Shown here in pieces: positions 53,567 through 62,660 of a DNA stretch of 64,000 bases. The notes below the pieces were generated by a model. It was not told the origin of the DNA and made no database searches. It saw only the letters and a program-made list of their open reading frames with translations. The first letter of the stretch is position 1; the number at the start of each line of letters is the position of its first letter. Position numbers and translations under genes: made by a program. The DNA is from Paenibacillus macquariensis (GTDB lineage: Bacteria; Bacillota; Bacilli; Paenibacillales; Paenibacillaceae), in NCBI RefSeq assembly GCF_900156375.1, contig NZ_FTNK01000002.1, positions 372,001 through 436,000 of the forward strand, given 5' to 3'.

Positions 53567-53681
53567 TTTGTTATCTGGTATCTGGTATGTTTGAGAAAAT
53601 GTAGAATGTAAAACGTTCGACCAATTGATGAACACCATATAACTGCTGACGATTACGTTTATTAATAGTTAGGATGATCGG

Positions 53682-56117
53682 ATTCAAGGTGCAAGAGAAA
53701 ATAACTTAAAAAATATCACACTGGATATTCCCAAACACAAACTAGTCGTAGTTACTGGACCGTCAGGATCAGGGAAATCGACACTTGCGATGGATATACT
53801 TCAACGGGAATGTCAGCGTCAATATATGGAGTCTAGTGGATTGTCTGCAGAGTCGATTCAGAAACCTAAGGTAGATTCGATCATTGGTCTTTCGCCATCG
53901 ATCTCCGTAGGTCAACATGTGACGAATCGTAATCCTCGTTCAACGGTTGGAACAGTAACCGATATGTATACGTATTTGCGACTTGTGTATCAGAAGAAAG
54001 GGGTAAGACGCTGTAATCACTGCGAAGCCTTGATCCCACCTCCAGTTGCAGATAATGCAGAACCTATTACTTGCCCAGTATGTAACCATTCCCATGCCCC
54101 ATTGACCAAGTCGGACTTTTCCTTTAACACACCTGACGGTGCATGCCCGACGTGTAGTGGTCTAGGAAATGTCGTTGAGGTTAATCTAGAAGCTGTGTTT
54201 GATAAAGAGAAAAGTATCAGAGAAGGTTCTGTAACCTTCTGGAATGGTATGTTTATTGATTATCAGATCGCTATCCTTGAGGCAGCAGGTAAACATTACG
54301 GGATTCCAATGAGTGGAGATCAGCCTCTGAATACCTATAGTGAAGTACAGTGGGACATGCTGCTATATGGTGTGGAAGCGGAAGAGTTCACTCGTCATAT
54401 CCCAGACATCACGCCACCCAAGACGGTAACGAAAGGGAAATTTGAAGGTGTGGTAACCGCGATGTGGCGGCGCTACAAAGAAAAGGATGGACAATCGAAT
54501 GATACTACTCTATTCCTCACTCAGACATGTCACGATTGCGGAGGGGAACGATTAAAGGAAGAAAGTCGTCGTGTGACCGTTGAAGATCAAACATTGCCAG
54601 GATTATCTATCTTGTCGTTAGATGAGTTCAGTATCTGGATTGAACGTGTTCAATCGAAGTATCATCAGGAGGGAGACTCCTTACTAGAGACAGTACTGCA
54701 TGACTTGCTTATCAAGATTAAACGAATCATACATGTTGGTTTAGGTTATATATCCCTTGATCGAAACACTATAACGTTGTCTGGGGGGGAAGCTCAGCGA
54801 TTAAGACTTGCTTCTATTCTTGGTTCAGGTCTGACCGGTGTCTTATATTTGTTAGATGAACCTACTTCAGGATTACATCCGAAGGACACGGATGGACTTG
54901 TTCACATTATGAAACAGTTACGTGACCTTGGTAATACAGTTCTAGTCATTGAGCATGATGAACGTGTCATCCAAGAGGCGGATCATGTCATTGATGTGGG
55001 TCCCGGAGCGGGACGTTTTGGCGGAGAAATTGTGGGTCAAGGTACCCTTGCAGAACTAATGGATCAGCCGGATTCTGTCACAGGACGTTATCTTAAAGCT
55101 AATGACAAGCTCGTATCGAAGGAACGTAAGGGCAACGGAGATTTGATTACGATTCATGAAGCTACACTTCATAATTTACAGAACGTGACGGTTTCTTTTC
55201 CACTAGGCTCCTTGATTGCTGTATCCGGGGTATCTGGATCAGGTAAATCATCACTCGTCTTTGATTTGTTAGCTACTGCGGAACATGGCAAGGTACACAT
55301 TCCGGGATGTCGTTCGATCATTGGACTAGATGCGATCAATAATATGATCACAGTCGATCAATCGCCACTTTCAAGAATGCAACGATCCAACGTATCCACC
55401 TATATCGATTTATTCACGTACTTGCGTAAGATTTTTGCAGCTTTACCAGAAGCGAAGGAGAGAGGTTTGAAGGATAAGCACTTCTCCTTTAATACAGCAG
55501 GTGGGAGATGTGATCGATGTGAAGGGTTGGGACAAGTATCCGTGGATATGCACTTCTTATCTCATTTGCAAGTCGAATGTCCTGAATGCCATGGTAAGCG
55601 GTTCAAGGAAGAAGTTCTAGCTGTTACGTATGAAGGCTATACCATTTCAGATTTCCTAGAGCTAAGTATTGAAGAGAGCCAACATTTATTTATGAAGCAA
55701 AAGAAAATGTTGAAGCTACTAGAACTTTTATGTGAGGTTGGGCTAGGATACTTACAATGGGGTCAGGCGTTACCTACACTTTCCGGTGGAGAAGGGCAGC
55801 GCTTAAAGCTTGCTAGAGAGTTAAGTAAGTCAGCGGCGGGTCACACCTTGTACCTACTAGATGAACCTTCTACTGGATTACATCCACTTGATGTACACAA
55901 TCTCTATGTGTTGTTGAGCAAGCTAGTTGAAGCTGGGAATTCAGTGATTATGGTTGAACACAATACAGATTTAATAGCAGCAGCGGATTGGGTAATCGAC
56001 ATGGGACCTGGAGGCGGAACGGCAGGTGGGAAGTTGGTTGCAAGTGGAACGCCACGCGAAGTAGCTGCGGTTAAAGAATCGTGTACAGGTGCGTTTTTAG
56101 TTCCTTATATGGTGTAA
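53682..56117 (+). CDS. UvrA paralogue (UvrA2-like, excinuclease ABC subunit A family)
   Basis: The in-frame reading begins at ATT 53682 or further upstream at no valid start: the first ATG in frame is at 53790, after the Walker A loop ([11 protein letters not shown]), so translation from there would lose it. Restoring one base at ATG 53674 would give M-DRIQGARENNLKNITLDI, matching the family start, so the gene likely carries a one-base deletion. Otherwise about 810 residues are intact. Two ABC ATPase halves are seen (LSGGEAQRLRLA and LSGGEGQRLKLA signatures; second Walker A GVSGSGKSSLVFDLL), with zinc-type cysteines (CNHCEALIPP, CPVCNHSH, CPTCSGLG; CDRCEGLGQ with VECPECHGKRF). UvrA2 proteins are linked to antibiotic and DNA-damage tolerance, often in producers. 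Confidence 0.8.
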   Translation: MQGARENNLKNITLDIPKHKLVVVTGPSGSGKSTLAMDILQRECQRQYMESSGLSAESIQKPKVDSIIGLSPSISVGQHVTNRNPRSTVGTVTDMYTYLRLVYQKKGVRRCNHCEALIPPPVADNAEPITCPVCNHSHAPLTKSDFSFNTPDGACPTCSGLGNVVEVNLEAVFDKEKSIREGSVTFWNGMFIDYQIAILEAAGKHYGIPMSGDQPLNTYSEVQWDMLLYGVEAEEFTRHIPDITPPKTVTKGKFEGVVTAMWRRYKEKDGQSNDTTLFLTQTCHDCGGERLKEESRRVTVEDQTLPGLSILSLDEFSIWIERVQSKYHQEGDSLLETVLHDLLIKIKRIIHVGLGYISLDRNTITLSGGEAQRLRLASILGSGLTGVLYLLDEPTSGLHPKDTDGLVHIMKQLRDLGNTVLVIEHDERVIQEADHVIDVGPGAGRFGGEIVGQGTLAELMDQPDSVTGRYLKANDKLVSKERKGNGDLITIHEATLHNLQNVTVSFPLGSLIAVSGVSGSGKSSLVFDLLATAEHGKVHIPGCRSIIGLDAINNMITVDQSPLSRMQRSNVSTYIDLFTYLRKIFAALPEAKERGLKDKHFSFNTAGGRCDRCEGLGQVSVDMHFLSHLQVECPECHGKRFKEEVLAVTYEGYTISDFLELSIEESQHLFMKQKKMLKLLELLCEVGLGYLQWGQALPTLSGGEGQRLKLARELSKSAAGHTLYLLDEPSTGLHPLDVHNLYVLLSKLVEAGNSVIMVEHNTDLIAAADWVIDMGPGGGTAGGKLVASGTPREVAAVKESCTGAFLVPYMV

Positions 56118-56156
56118 TGGCGTAAATCACTTAGATGGCGCTTTAGTTCAATCGTT

Positions 56157-56187
56157 AAAGAGTGTGAGTATGAACTCACACTCTTTT
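56157..56187 (+). terminator. terminator after the UvrA paralogue
   Basis: AAAGAGTGTGAGT and ACTCACACTCTTT form a 13-bp perfect stem around a 4-base loop, then TTTGC. Confidence 0.88.
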
Positions 56188-56250
56188 TGCTGTATCTACA
56201 TGCCAACCGAATAAGCTTTCCAAGAAAGGGAAAAGGTATACAGAACATTA

Positions 56251-57996
56251 ATGAAGGAATCGGATAAGGAGTGCATTGTAGCAATGGGAAATAACATTGA
56301 TATGAATAAACCTGCCCAGAACGGAACGATGATACAAAAGTCATTAGGCGTGTATCTGTACGATTGCCTAAAGCGAGAGGGAATTACTGAAATTTTGGGT
56401 GTGCCTGGTGATTATAATTTCACGTTACTTGATAGTCTTGAGAGATACCCAGGTATTCAATTCATCAATGGAAGAAATGAACTGAATTCAGGATATGCAG
56501 CTGATGCCTATGCTAGAATTAAGGGGATTTCCGCGCTCATTACGACGTTTGGTGTAGGGGAAATGAGTGCATGTAATGCAATTGCTGGGGCCTACAGCGA
56601 GAATGTACCCATTATTCATATCGTCGGAGCGCCCCCTGATATGGATCAGAAGAAACACAAGCTAATGCATCATACCTTATTGGATGGGAATTATGATGTA
56701 TTTCGCCAAGTATATGAGCACATCACAGCTTACACCGCAGTTCTTACACTTGAAAATGCAGCGATCGAGATTCCGAATGCCATTCGTATTGCGAAGCAGA
56801 AAAAGAAACCCGTCTATTTAGTAGTCGCCAATGATCTGGTTATGAAGCCAATCATAGTCCACCAAGAAGTTGTTCCAGCTCAGGCTCAATCGAATCAGAC
56901 AACGTTGCAGGCAGCATTGGACCATGCTAAGCAGCTGCTGAGTAAATCTCAGAACACGGTTCTACTGGTAGATGTCATAACGACGCGCTTTGGTCTGCAA
57001 GAATATGTACGTAAACTGGCCGAGTCTTTGAATGTTCCAGTCGCATCCACGCTTTTTGGAAAAGGGTCTTTCGACGAAAGTCATCCTTTATTCATAGGAA
57101 TGTATGGAGGTGCGTTTGGTAGTCCAGTAGTAAGCAGTACAGTTGAGAACGCAGAATGTGTCATTGCGGTGGGATTGGTGTGGGCGGATGCGAATACAGG
57201 AAATTTCACGGCTAAGCTGAATCCACTTCAGATGGTGGAGATCCAACCGGATATGGTGAAGGTCGGAGGAGCGGAGTATCCCAATGTGCTAGCGGAAGAT
57301 ATGCTCCTTGGTTTGCAGAGCATAGGCTACAAGCAGCAAAGTCAGGTCATGAAAGGAACGTTTCCTTATGATACCATGACGGACAAGCCTGAAGATTTAC
57401 TCGCAGCGGCGTCTTATTATCCTCGCTTCCAGCACATGTTTAAAGAACGCGATATCGTGATTGCAGAAACGGGCACATTATATTACGGCATGACCCAAGT
57501 TGGTCTGCCACGGGATGTAACTTTTATCGCACAAGGTGGATGGCAATCCATTGGTTATGCAACCCCATCGGCTTATGGCGCCTGTATAGCGGCTCCAAAG
57601 CGTCGGGTATTACTCTTTACGGGTGATGGCGCTTTACAGCTTACCGCTCAGGAGATTAGTTCGATGCTGTATTACGGCTGTAAACCGATCATTTTTGTAT
57701 TAAACAACTATGGGTATACAGTCGAGAAGTATTTAAATGTTAAGACCGAAGGGCAGATTTACAATAAAGTTCCAAGTTGGTCTTACACGAAGTTAGCAGA
57801 GGCTTTCGGAGGAGAGGCTTTTACAGTGATCGTTCGAAGTAATAAAGACCTTGATCATGCCATATCACGCGCAGAAACGGAATGTAATAACAGGCTATGT
57901 ATCATCGAAATGATTGTCACCGACCTCATGGATGCACCGGAATATATGCATGAAATGCGCAAGCATATGGAGCAGCAAGAGAAGGAACGTAGCTAA
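56251..57996 (+). CDS. thiamine-diphosphate decarboxylase (indolepyruvate/phenylpyruvate decarboxylase type)
   Basis: A 581-aa enzyme. The start is uncertain: ATG 56251 gives the longest frame and ATG 56284 has AAGGAG 12 bases upstream. The family marks are visible: VPGDYNFTLLDSL, the catalytic Glu77 in NGRNELNSGYAADAY, the His pair HKLMHHTLLDG, and the ThDP site GDGALQLTAQEISSMLYYG with NNYGYTVEKYL at its end. Members decarboxylate pyruvate, phenylpyruvate or indole-3-pyruvate; the latter gives the aldehyde used for indole-3-acetic acid, a trait of many Paenibacillus. I cannot fix the substrate. No aminotransferase lies near. Confidence 0.88.
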   Translation: MKESDKECIVAMGNNIDMNKPAQNGTMIQKSLGVYLYDCLKREGITEILGVPGDYNFTLLDSLERYPGIQFINGRNELNSGYAADAYARIKGISALITTFGVGEMSACNAIAGAYSENVPIIHIVGAPPDMDQKKHKLMHHTLLDGNYDVFRQVYEHITAYTAVLTLENAAIEIPNAIRIAKQKKKPVYLVVANDLVMKPIIVHQEVVPAQAQSNQTTLQAALDHAKQLLSKSQNTVLLVDVITTRFGLQEYVRKLAESLNVPVASTLFGKGSFDESHPLFIGMYGGAFGSPVVSSTVENAECVIAVGLVWADANTGNFTAKLNPLQMVEIQPDMVKVGGAEYPNVLAEDMLLGLQSIGYKQQSQVMKGTFPYDTMTDKPEDLLAAASYYPRFQHMFKERDIVIAETGTLYYGMTQVGLPRDVTFIAQGGWQSIGYATPSAYGACIAAPKRRVLLFTGDGALQLTAQEISSMLYYGCKPIIFVLNNYGYTVEKYLNVKTEGQIYNKVPSWSYTKLAEAFGGEAFTVIVRSNKDLDHAISRAETECNNRLCIIEMIVTDLMDAPEYMHEMRKHMEQQEKERS

Positions 57997-58048
57997 AATG
58001 GTAAAGTTAAAGTACAGCTATTCACCCTATTGTTCGGGTGACGATGTC

Positions 58049-58300
58049 TTATTTGATGTGGTCGATCATCGATTTTCTGGTGATTTTCGGCCTAGGTGAG
58101 AAACTTGTCTGAGGGGCTTCCCGAAAGTAAGCTGCGACAAGTCTAATCAGTCCATACTTCTCAACTGTCGTATCTGGTAAGCCAAGCGGAATCGACGCTA
58201 TAAAAAAACTGCAACGTAACCAATCTTCATTGGCTAAGTTGCAGTTTTTATGTTGTTTAATGTTTAGTAGATACCCATGACATAACAGGTATGGCAACAT
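58049..58300 (-). other. possible gene remnant on the minus strand between ipdC-type gene and MFS gene
   Basis: The minus strand from 58049 carries an open frame whose last ~50 residues look protein-like (LGLPDTTVEKYGLIRLVAAY, then PQTSFSPRPKITRKS). It has no ribosome site, and its upstream part runs through the terminator hairpin. A fragment of a former gene is possible. I do not recognise it, and the rest of the 57997-58311 stretch shows nothing else besides the terminator. Confidence 0.25.
58203..58250. terminator. bidirectional terminator
   Basis: AAAAACTGCAAC and GTTGCAGTTTTT flank an inner CCAAT-CTTC-ATTGG pair. Runs of A and T at both ends allow use by the decarboxylase gene and the minus-strand MFS gene. 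Confidence 0.85.
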
Positions 58301-58310
58301 CACTTTAAGG

Positions 58311-59942
58311 TTAAGCATTCTCCATAGCTAGTTCTTTAGCGTTAGCTTTATTATCTAGTGGTGCTTTATCCGGAGATGGAACTTCGTTCGATGTTCTAAG
58401 TGGAAGCTCCTTCAGGAAGAAGACTAGCACAAAGGCAACACATAGCACGATCATTCCTGTCAAGAACACGGATGATAATGATTGACCCAAAGCATCACGG
58501 ATACTGTCAATCATTTGTGCGAATACAACCTGAGCATCAGCGGGAAGACTAGCTTGTGTTTTTTCGAGTAAAGGCTTATTCATCAGTGCTTGTGGATTCG
58601 CGAAAGCAAGCATTTGCTCAGCTAATTTCGGATCCATCTTACTGAAATCAGGTGCAGATGATGATTGCAAAGCATCTTTCAAGTTCTTAGTTAGATGATT
58701 TGCCATAACCGTACCCATAACTGCAATTCCGATCGTACCGCCCAAATTACGGAATAATTGAGAAGAGGCTGTTGCTACACCCAATTCTTTGTGAGTAACG
58801 GCATTTTGTGTAGCCAATGAGAATACAGGCATCCCTAATCCCAGTCCTAGACCAAATACCCCCATACTGAGAATTGCCATTGGTACATTATTCATAAATA
58901 CCATAATCGCCATACCAGCTATCATAATTGGTATTCCAATTAAGGCATAACGTTTGTATTTTCCTTTTTTGGCCATTCTTTGACCTGTAACGGCACTAGC
59001 AACAACCATAACGATGGACATAGGCATCGTTACATATCCAGCATATGTTGCGGAGATACCGAGTACACCTTGTACGAAGAAGGATAGATAGATCATCGCA
59101 CCCATCATACCGAAATTCATGATAAATCCAATAATATTGGAAATGGTAACGACGTTGTTCTTAAACAGATGAAGTGGCAATATTGGGTTCTTTACTTGGG
59201 ACTCTATGAATATGAAGATAAGAGCCGAAACGACAGTTCCTCCCAAAAGACTAAGGATTTGTGGAGATCCCCATGCATATTGCGTACCAGCCCATGTGAA
59301 AGCAAGAAGCAATGGAACAATAGTCGTAGTTAGAAATAACGAACCTAAAAAGTCAATACTTGTTGCTGTCCCACGTTCAACTTTAGGGAACAAGGCAAGA
59401 ATCATTACGAATGCTACGATACCTAGCGGTAGGAAGATCCAGAACAACCAGTGCCAATCTAGATGGTCAATCAAATATCCACCAAGTGTGGGACCGAGTA
59501 CACTGGAAAAACCGAATACGGCCATCATGAGACCCATCCATTTACCGCGTTCACGTGGAGGGAATAAGTCCCCTACAGCTGTAAATGCAGTAGATTGGAT
59601 AATACCAGCGCCAATCCCTTGAATACCGCGATAAATAATAAATTGATAAACGTCTGTCGACGTACCCGTAAGGAAGGCCCCAACCATAAATAGCAGTATC
59701 CCTGCTAATAGAAAGGGTTTACGGCCGAACATATCAGATAGTTTGCCGACAAGAACCGTTGCAATTGTTGATGTCAATAAGTAAATATTGATTGTCCAAG
59801 TATATAAGTCCATACCATCCAGAATGGCGATGATACGTGGCATTGCTGTGCTTGTAATTGTCTGATTAATCGCTGCGAACAACATCGCGGCCATAATAGC
59901 AATCATAATACTGAGTTTTCGTTTACTTGATAAATGTTCCAT
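58311..59942 (-). CDS. DHA2 family MFS drug efflux transporter (EmrB/QacA type)
   Basis: A 543-aa minus-strand protein. ATG 59942 follows GGTGAG; two GTG codons at 59960/59957 extend the frame. About 14 hydrophobic helices fit the DHA2 family. Motifs include NQTITSTAMPRIIAIL in TM1, the loop GKLSDMFGRKPFLLAG, motif C-type GPTLGGYLIDHLDWHWLFWI, and a large loop between TM13 and TM14. Such pumps export lipophilic or cationic drugs by proton antiport. A MarR regulator lies 31 bases upstream and is cotranscribed; a palindromic site at its promoter suggests drug- or acid-induced control. Confidence 0.9.
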   Translation of the reverse strand: MEHLSSKRKLSIMIAIMAAMLFAAINQTITSTAMPRIIAILDGMDLYTWTINIYLLTSTIATVLVGKLSDMFGRKPFLLAGILLFMVGAFLTGTSTDVYQFIIYRGIQGIGAGIIQSTAFTAVGDLFPPRERGKWMGLMMAVFGFSSVLGPTLGGYLIDHLDWHWLFWIFLPLGIVAFVMILALFPKVERGTATSIDFLGSLFLTTTIVPLLLAFTWAGTQYAWGSPQILSLLGGTVVSALIFIFIESQVKNPILPLHLFKNNVVTISNIIGFIMNFGMMGAMIYLSFFVQGVLGISATYAGYVTMPMSIVMVVASAVTGQRMAKKGKYKRYALIGIPIMIAGMAIMVFMNNVPMAILSMGVFGLGLGLGMPVFSLATQNAVTHKELGVATASSQLFRNLGGTIGIAVMGTVMANHLTKNLKDALQSSSAPDFSKMDPKLAEQMLAFANPQALMNKPLLEKTQASLPADAQVVFAQMIDSIRDALGQSLSSVFLTGMIVLCVAFVLVFFLKELPLRTSNEVPSPDKAPLDNKANAKELAMENA

Positions 59943-59973
59943 ATGTTGTTTTCTCACCACTTCTTTATAATTT

Positions 59974-60402
59974 TTAGCTATTATCTATTTTTGAAATTAA
60001 AGTAGCAAAGATCCTTCTCAAATGAACGATATCCTCATCGGGCAATACTTTAAAGTAATTCCCCATAAGTTCTCGTTGATTTTCCATCAGACCCTTGATC
60101 ATGTCTTCTCCTTTCTTCGTTATTGTAATATTTACAACTCTCCTGTCAGATTCTGCACGCTCCTTATTCACGTAACCTTCAGCGAATAAATGATCTGTTA
60201 TGCCTGTGATTGCTGCTGCAGTAAAGTGTAGAGAACTAGCTAGTTGTGATACCTTTTGCGGACCTTTTTTAGATAACGAATACAGCGTCTTGCACTGCGT
60301 CATACTTAATTCGTGTCCTTGTTTGTTCCAGTCTTGGGTGATTCCTTTTAAAAAAGTTTTGAACATGGAGGAGATTTCATAAAACCCTTCATTATTAGAC
60401 AA
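59974..60402 (-). CDS. MarR family transcriptional regulator
   Basis: A 142-aa minus-strand protein; TTG at 60402 follows AAGGAGGT. The winged helix-turn-helix contains LSMTQCKTLYSLSKKGPQKVSQLASSLHFTAAAITGITDHL and wing ERAESDRRVVNITITKKG, which is the MarR signature. It lies directly in front of the DHA2 pump gene and is probably its repressor, released by a small ligand. An AT-rich palindrome lies at its own promoter. Confidence 0.9.
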   Translation of the reverse strand: MSNNEGFYEISSMFKTFLKGITQDWNKQGHELSMTQCKTLYSLSKKGPQKVSQLASSLHFTAAAITGITDHLFAEGYVNKERAESDRRVVNITITKKGEDMIKGLMENQRELMGNYFKVLPDEDIVHLRRIFATLISKIDNS

Positions 60403-60424
60403 AATGGTACCTCCTTAATAAATC

Positions 60425-60458
60425 AGTATAATACTTTAAAATTTAGTTAAATACTAAA
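60425..60458. promoter_or_regulatory. MarR-type palindromic operator upstream of marR-MFS
   Basis: AGTAT-A-ATACT (60425-60435) and TTTAGT-TAAAT-ACTAAA (60442-60458) are two perfect inverted repeats within 34 bases, in the region where the minus-strand promoter would be (TATACT on that strand). Other AT-rich bases follow to 60490. The 60403-60690 stretch otherwise has no gene. Confidence 0.6.
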
Positions 60459-60711
60459 TGATTAAGCACTAAACTAATTAGCTTGAGGTAATATATCATT
60501 TATTTTCAAACCCGTCAACAATCAATTTACACGAGACCGTATGCATAAGATTACATATAGATTTATCCTCCATAGACGTTCATCTTCTAATAAGGAAGCG
60601 AAACATGATAAGGACGTCCAATCTTACAAGGCAACGTTGATCTAGAAGACCTGAATTGTCTATGTTAAAATATGAAATTAAATCATACTAATCGTGAAAG
60701 GTGCAGTGGAA

Positions 60712-61080
60712 ATGCAAATATACATTGACCAAAAGGATAAATCCAAGGTTGCCATAGTAGAAAGCTCAGAGATCGAAATAAGTGATGTTCAAGGGGCACT
60801 AGATTTGATGGCTTCTATTAAGTACACCGATGGATGCGATAAAATAATGATTAATAAATCGAACATAACAGAGGAATTCTTCGATTTAAGAACCAAACTT
60901 GCCGGTGAGATTCTGCAAAAATATATGAACTATAATGTTACAATCGCAATTGTTGGAGATTTTGAGGGGTATGACAGCAAGAGTCTGAAGGATTTTATTT
61001 ATGAATGTAATAAAGGTAAGCGAGTGTTCTTTCTAAAAGATAAACAGGCCGCACTTCATGCTCTGCACAGTATCGATTAA
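60712..61080 (+). CDS. DUF4180 domain protein
   Basis: A 122-aa protein; ATG 60712 follows AAAGGTG (the frame is open from 60694 without a good site). The sequence has KSKVAIVESSEIEISDVQGALDLMA, GCDKIMINKSNITEEFFDLRTKLAGEILQKY and GDFEGYDSKSLKDFIYECNKGKRVFFL, which I recognise as the DUF4180 family (STAS-like fold, common in Bacillota). The function is unknown. It is not obviously coupled to its neighbours. Confidence 0.88.
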   Translation: MQIYIDQKDKSKVAIVESSEIEISDVQGALDLMASIKYTDGCDKIMINKSNITEEFFDLRTKLAGEILQKYMNYNVTIAIVGDFEGYDSKSLKDFIYECNKGKRVFFLKDKQAALHALHSID

Positions 61081-61179
61081 ACACTTCGGCATATTGAAAA
61101 GTTAAATCAATTAAATTGATGGATGGAAGAGCGCAAGTAAGACATAGAATTAGCTATATACTATTATTGAAAGAAGCTG

Positions 61180-62445
61180 ATGACGATGTCGTCTGTACCC
61201 ATTGGTTACCTCATTCCCTCGCTGCTCCTCGCTTGGTGCACGTACTACGTCGTGGCACCGCGAAACTGGCCAAGAATGTTTAATTCGTTAGGATTTTACT
61301 TCGGAGTAATCAATGAGCTACCTTTCCTTGCACTCTTCTGGCTTTTTGGGGAGACGTGGTTGGCATTTAGTCAGGGGGACGTTAGTTCTCTGGTCGGTTG
61401 GTTGGCCTTTGGATTGACAATTTTGGCGGTGGCAGGACTCTTAGTGATAATCCATTGGGGGCTACAGGCCGCCCCAGTAGTCAATCGCGGCCTGGATGAT
61501 AACCTTGGGCAGAGGTGGCGTGATTCTATTGACGCGAAGATTGCCAGGCGGTTACATAATAGATTTACGTTCACGGCCCTGCTTGGACCATTCTTCGTAC
61601 GACGCCACGATGTTAAGCGGATAGCTAATATACAGTATGGTGACGCAGGCGTGCATCATTTACTGGATATCTATCGTCACAAATCGTTACCTACCAACCG
61701 ACCGGTACTCATACATTTTCATGGCGGGGCTATGGTCAGCGGCAGTAAGAACCGTCAGGCTCTTCCGCTCCTATATCGTCTCGCGAGCCAGGGGTGGGTC
61801 TGTGTCAGCGCCAACTATCGCTTGAGCCCAGCCGCAACATTTCCCGACCAGCTTATCGATGCAAAGAAGGTTATCGCTTGGATACGAGAATACGGCAAAC
61901 AATACGGCGCTAATCCTGATAGTATATTCGTCGCTGGGTCTTCCTCAGGAGCTCAGTTGGCCGCATTGGCCGCCCTTACTTCAAATGATCCTAAGCTACA
62001 ACCCGGATTCGAAAATGTAGATACGTCGGTCAGCGCAGCCATCAACCTGTACGGTGACTATGACTGGCTCGACACCAATGGTACTTGGACTGACTCGGGG
62101 CGAGACCGAACCGGATTTCTGGCATCAATTATGAAAAGTTCACCGGCTGAGGACCGTGAAGCATGGGAACAGGCATCACCACTAACACGAATCCGAAAGG
62201 ATGCACCACCATTCTTCGTAATACACGGTGACCGAGATACATCGCTGCCTGTCCAAGATGCGCATCACTTCGCCCAAAAGCTCCGCAGCATCTCGCAAAG
62301 CCCAGTTGTGTACGCTGAGCTACCGGGTGCTGAGCATAATCTAGATCTGTTTCACTCTATACGTAACGAAGCAGTTATGGATGGCATCGATGCTTTCGCT
62401 GCATGGGTGTGTACTAATAACAAACATAATTCTGATCGTTCTTAG
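61180..62445 (+). CDS. membrane-anchored alpha/beta hydrolase (HSL-type esterase)
   Basis: A 421-aa protein starting at ATG 61180 (GAAAGAAG upstream). Three hydrophobic segments occupy the first ~100 residues (7-25, 38-62, 70-93), then a catalytic domain of the hormone-sensitive-lipase/acetylesterase type: oxyanion HFHGGAM (HGG at 181-183), nucleophile GSSSG (Ser255), acid in HGDRDTSLP and His in GAEHNLDLF. Base composition is visibly richer in G+C than in its neighbours (e.g. 61190-61270 and 61480-61560), so it may have been acquired. An extracytoplasmic active site is likely. The substrate is a short acyl ester or an acylated surface polymer. Confidence 0.85.
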   Translation: MTMSSVPIGYLIPSLLLAWCTYYVVAPRNWPRMFNSLGFYFGVINELPFLALFWLFGETWLAFSQGDVSSLVGWLAFGLTILAVAGLLVIIHWGLQAAPVVNRGLDDNLGQRWRDSIDAKIARRLHNRFTFTALLGPFFVRRHDVKRIANIQYGDAGVHHLLDIYRHKSLPTNRPVLIHFHGGAMVSGSKNRQALPLLYRLASQGWVCVSANYRLSPAATFPDQLIDAKKVIAWIREYGKQYGANPDSIFVAGSSSGAQLAALAALTSNDPKLQPGFENVDTSVSAAINLYGDYDWLDTNGTWTDSGRDRTGFLASIMKSSPAEDREAWEQASPLTRIRKDAPPFFVIHGDRDTSLPVQDAHHFAQKLRSISQSPVVYAELPGAEHNLDLFHSIRNEAVMDGIDAFAAWVCTNNKHNSDRS

Positions 62446-62512
62446 AAGTTTGAACTAAAGACTCCAATTTCAAGAAACCACGTATCATGACAAATGAATA
62501 CCTATAGTTTTA

Positions 62513-62546
62513 GACAGATACCCTCATAGGTCGGCTGTCTTTTTTT
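62513..62546 (+). terminator. terminator after the hydrolase gene
   Basis: AGACAG and CTGTCT enclose a partly paired interior (TACC/AGGT region) and are followed by seven Ts. Stem quality is moderate, T-run good. Confidence 0.6.
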
Positions 62547-62660
62547 AATTAGAGGAGAGAAGAAACATAGCAATTTTGGATCAGTCGAATATTAGAAATT
62601 AATCTATACTTAACAGAATATAAGTTAACAAATAAACGAATGAGAATGGGAGGGGTAGAT

